A stretch of 13,546 nt of DNA from CAYXDO01 sp964463485. Lineage in GTDB: Bacteria; Myxococcota; Kuafuiibacteriia; Kuafuiibacteriales; Kuafuiibacteriaceae. Position 1 is the stretch's first letter. Every line of letters starts with the position of its first letter. Shown piece after piece: positions 13,522 through 13,546 of the stretch. The DNA lies in the NCBI GenBank assembly GCA_964463485.1, contig CAYXDO010000239.1:1-13546 (forward strand), in the 5' to 3' direction. The notes beneath the pieces were generated by a model that saw only the letters and a program-made list of their open reading frames with translations, ran no database searches and was not told where the DNA came from. The position numbers and the translations under genes were made by a program.

Positions 13522-13546
13522 CGCTTCTTCTTGAAGCCAGACCCTC

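Larger units (their letters stand above)
13248..13546 (-). pseudogene. Possible decayed C-terminal fragment entering from the right edge
   Basis: A minus-strand frame is open from the right edge to a stop at 13248. Its first part reads FKKKRDSKVLEVTNQNFSG and has mostly G/C-ending codons. EVTNQ resembles the EVTNQSTGYCPEP segment that should follow AAGEM in the family of the truncated gene to its left, though the rest of that motif is not present. The later part (SENRSVRRSTKPRSRSASRV) is low-complexity and contains the direct repeats below, so it is probably not coding. The identity is weak and edge-limited. Confidence 0.25.

Overview
The window is GC-rich, with strong G/C preference at third codon positions. 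It carries large secreted lipoproteins of a kind seen in Myxococcota. The overall look (lipoprotein type, a fragment of the RSEHVxCAxGGPVxAAGEM family, palindrome-rich repeats next to a transposase remnant) points to a Polyangiales/Sandaracinaceae-like bacterium. This placement is inference; no marker gene was compared.

Left third (1-6039): two large, probably paralogous, cysteine-containing lipoproteins (792 and about 829 aa) lie on opposite strands on either side of a CPBP-family intramembrane protease. Both share an N-terminal module with the spacing CxxC-x16-C-xn-CxC, followed by what look like beta-propeller-type repeats. The protease is divergent from the first lipoprotein gene and lies 120 bp upstream of the second on the same strand. 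This is the least explained and most interesting gene set here. A four-copy 13-bp tandem repeat sits at the left edge, downstream of the first lipoprotein gene.

Middle (6040-11336): mostly ordinary chromosomal genes. A gene-free convergent gap with hairpins (6040-6288) is followed on the minus strand by an MFS transporter gene and ffh (signal recognition particle GTPase). A possible 59-aa gene lies just upstream of ffh. On the plus strand is D-alanine--D-alanine ligase with a GTG start and a good ribosome binding site. It converges on an alpha/beta-hydrolase lipoprotein gene, and the two stop codons abut in the palindrome TGATCA with no intergenic base.

Right part (11337-13546): an accessory or decayed region. 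It holds the 3' end of a lost minus-strand gene and two near-identical 183-bp inverted-repeat-ended elements in exact head-to-tail order. A diverged, truncated third copy runs directly into the C-terminal remnant of a REP-associated (IS200-like) transposase. Next come a truncated minus-strand gene and a palindrome-rich stretch with short direct repeats. At the right edge is an open reading frame that may be the C-terminal part of a relative of the truncated gene. No rRNA, tRNA or CRISPR array was seen.
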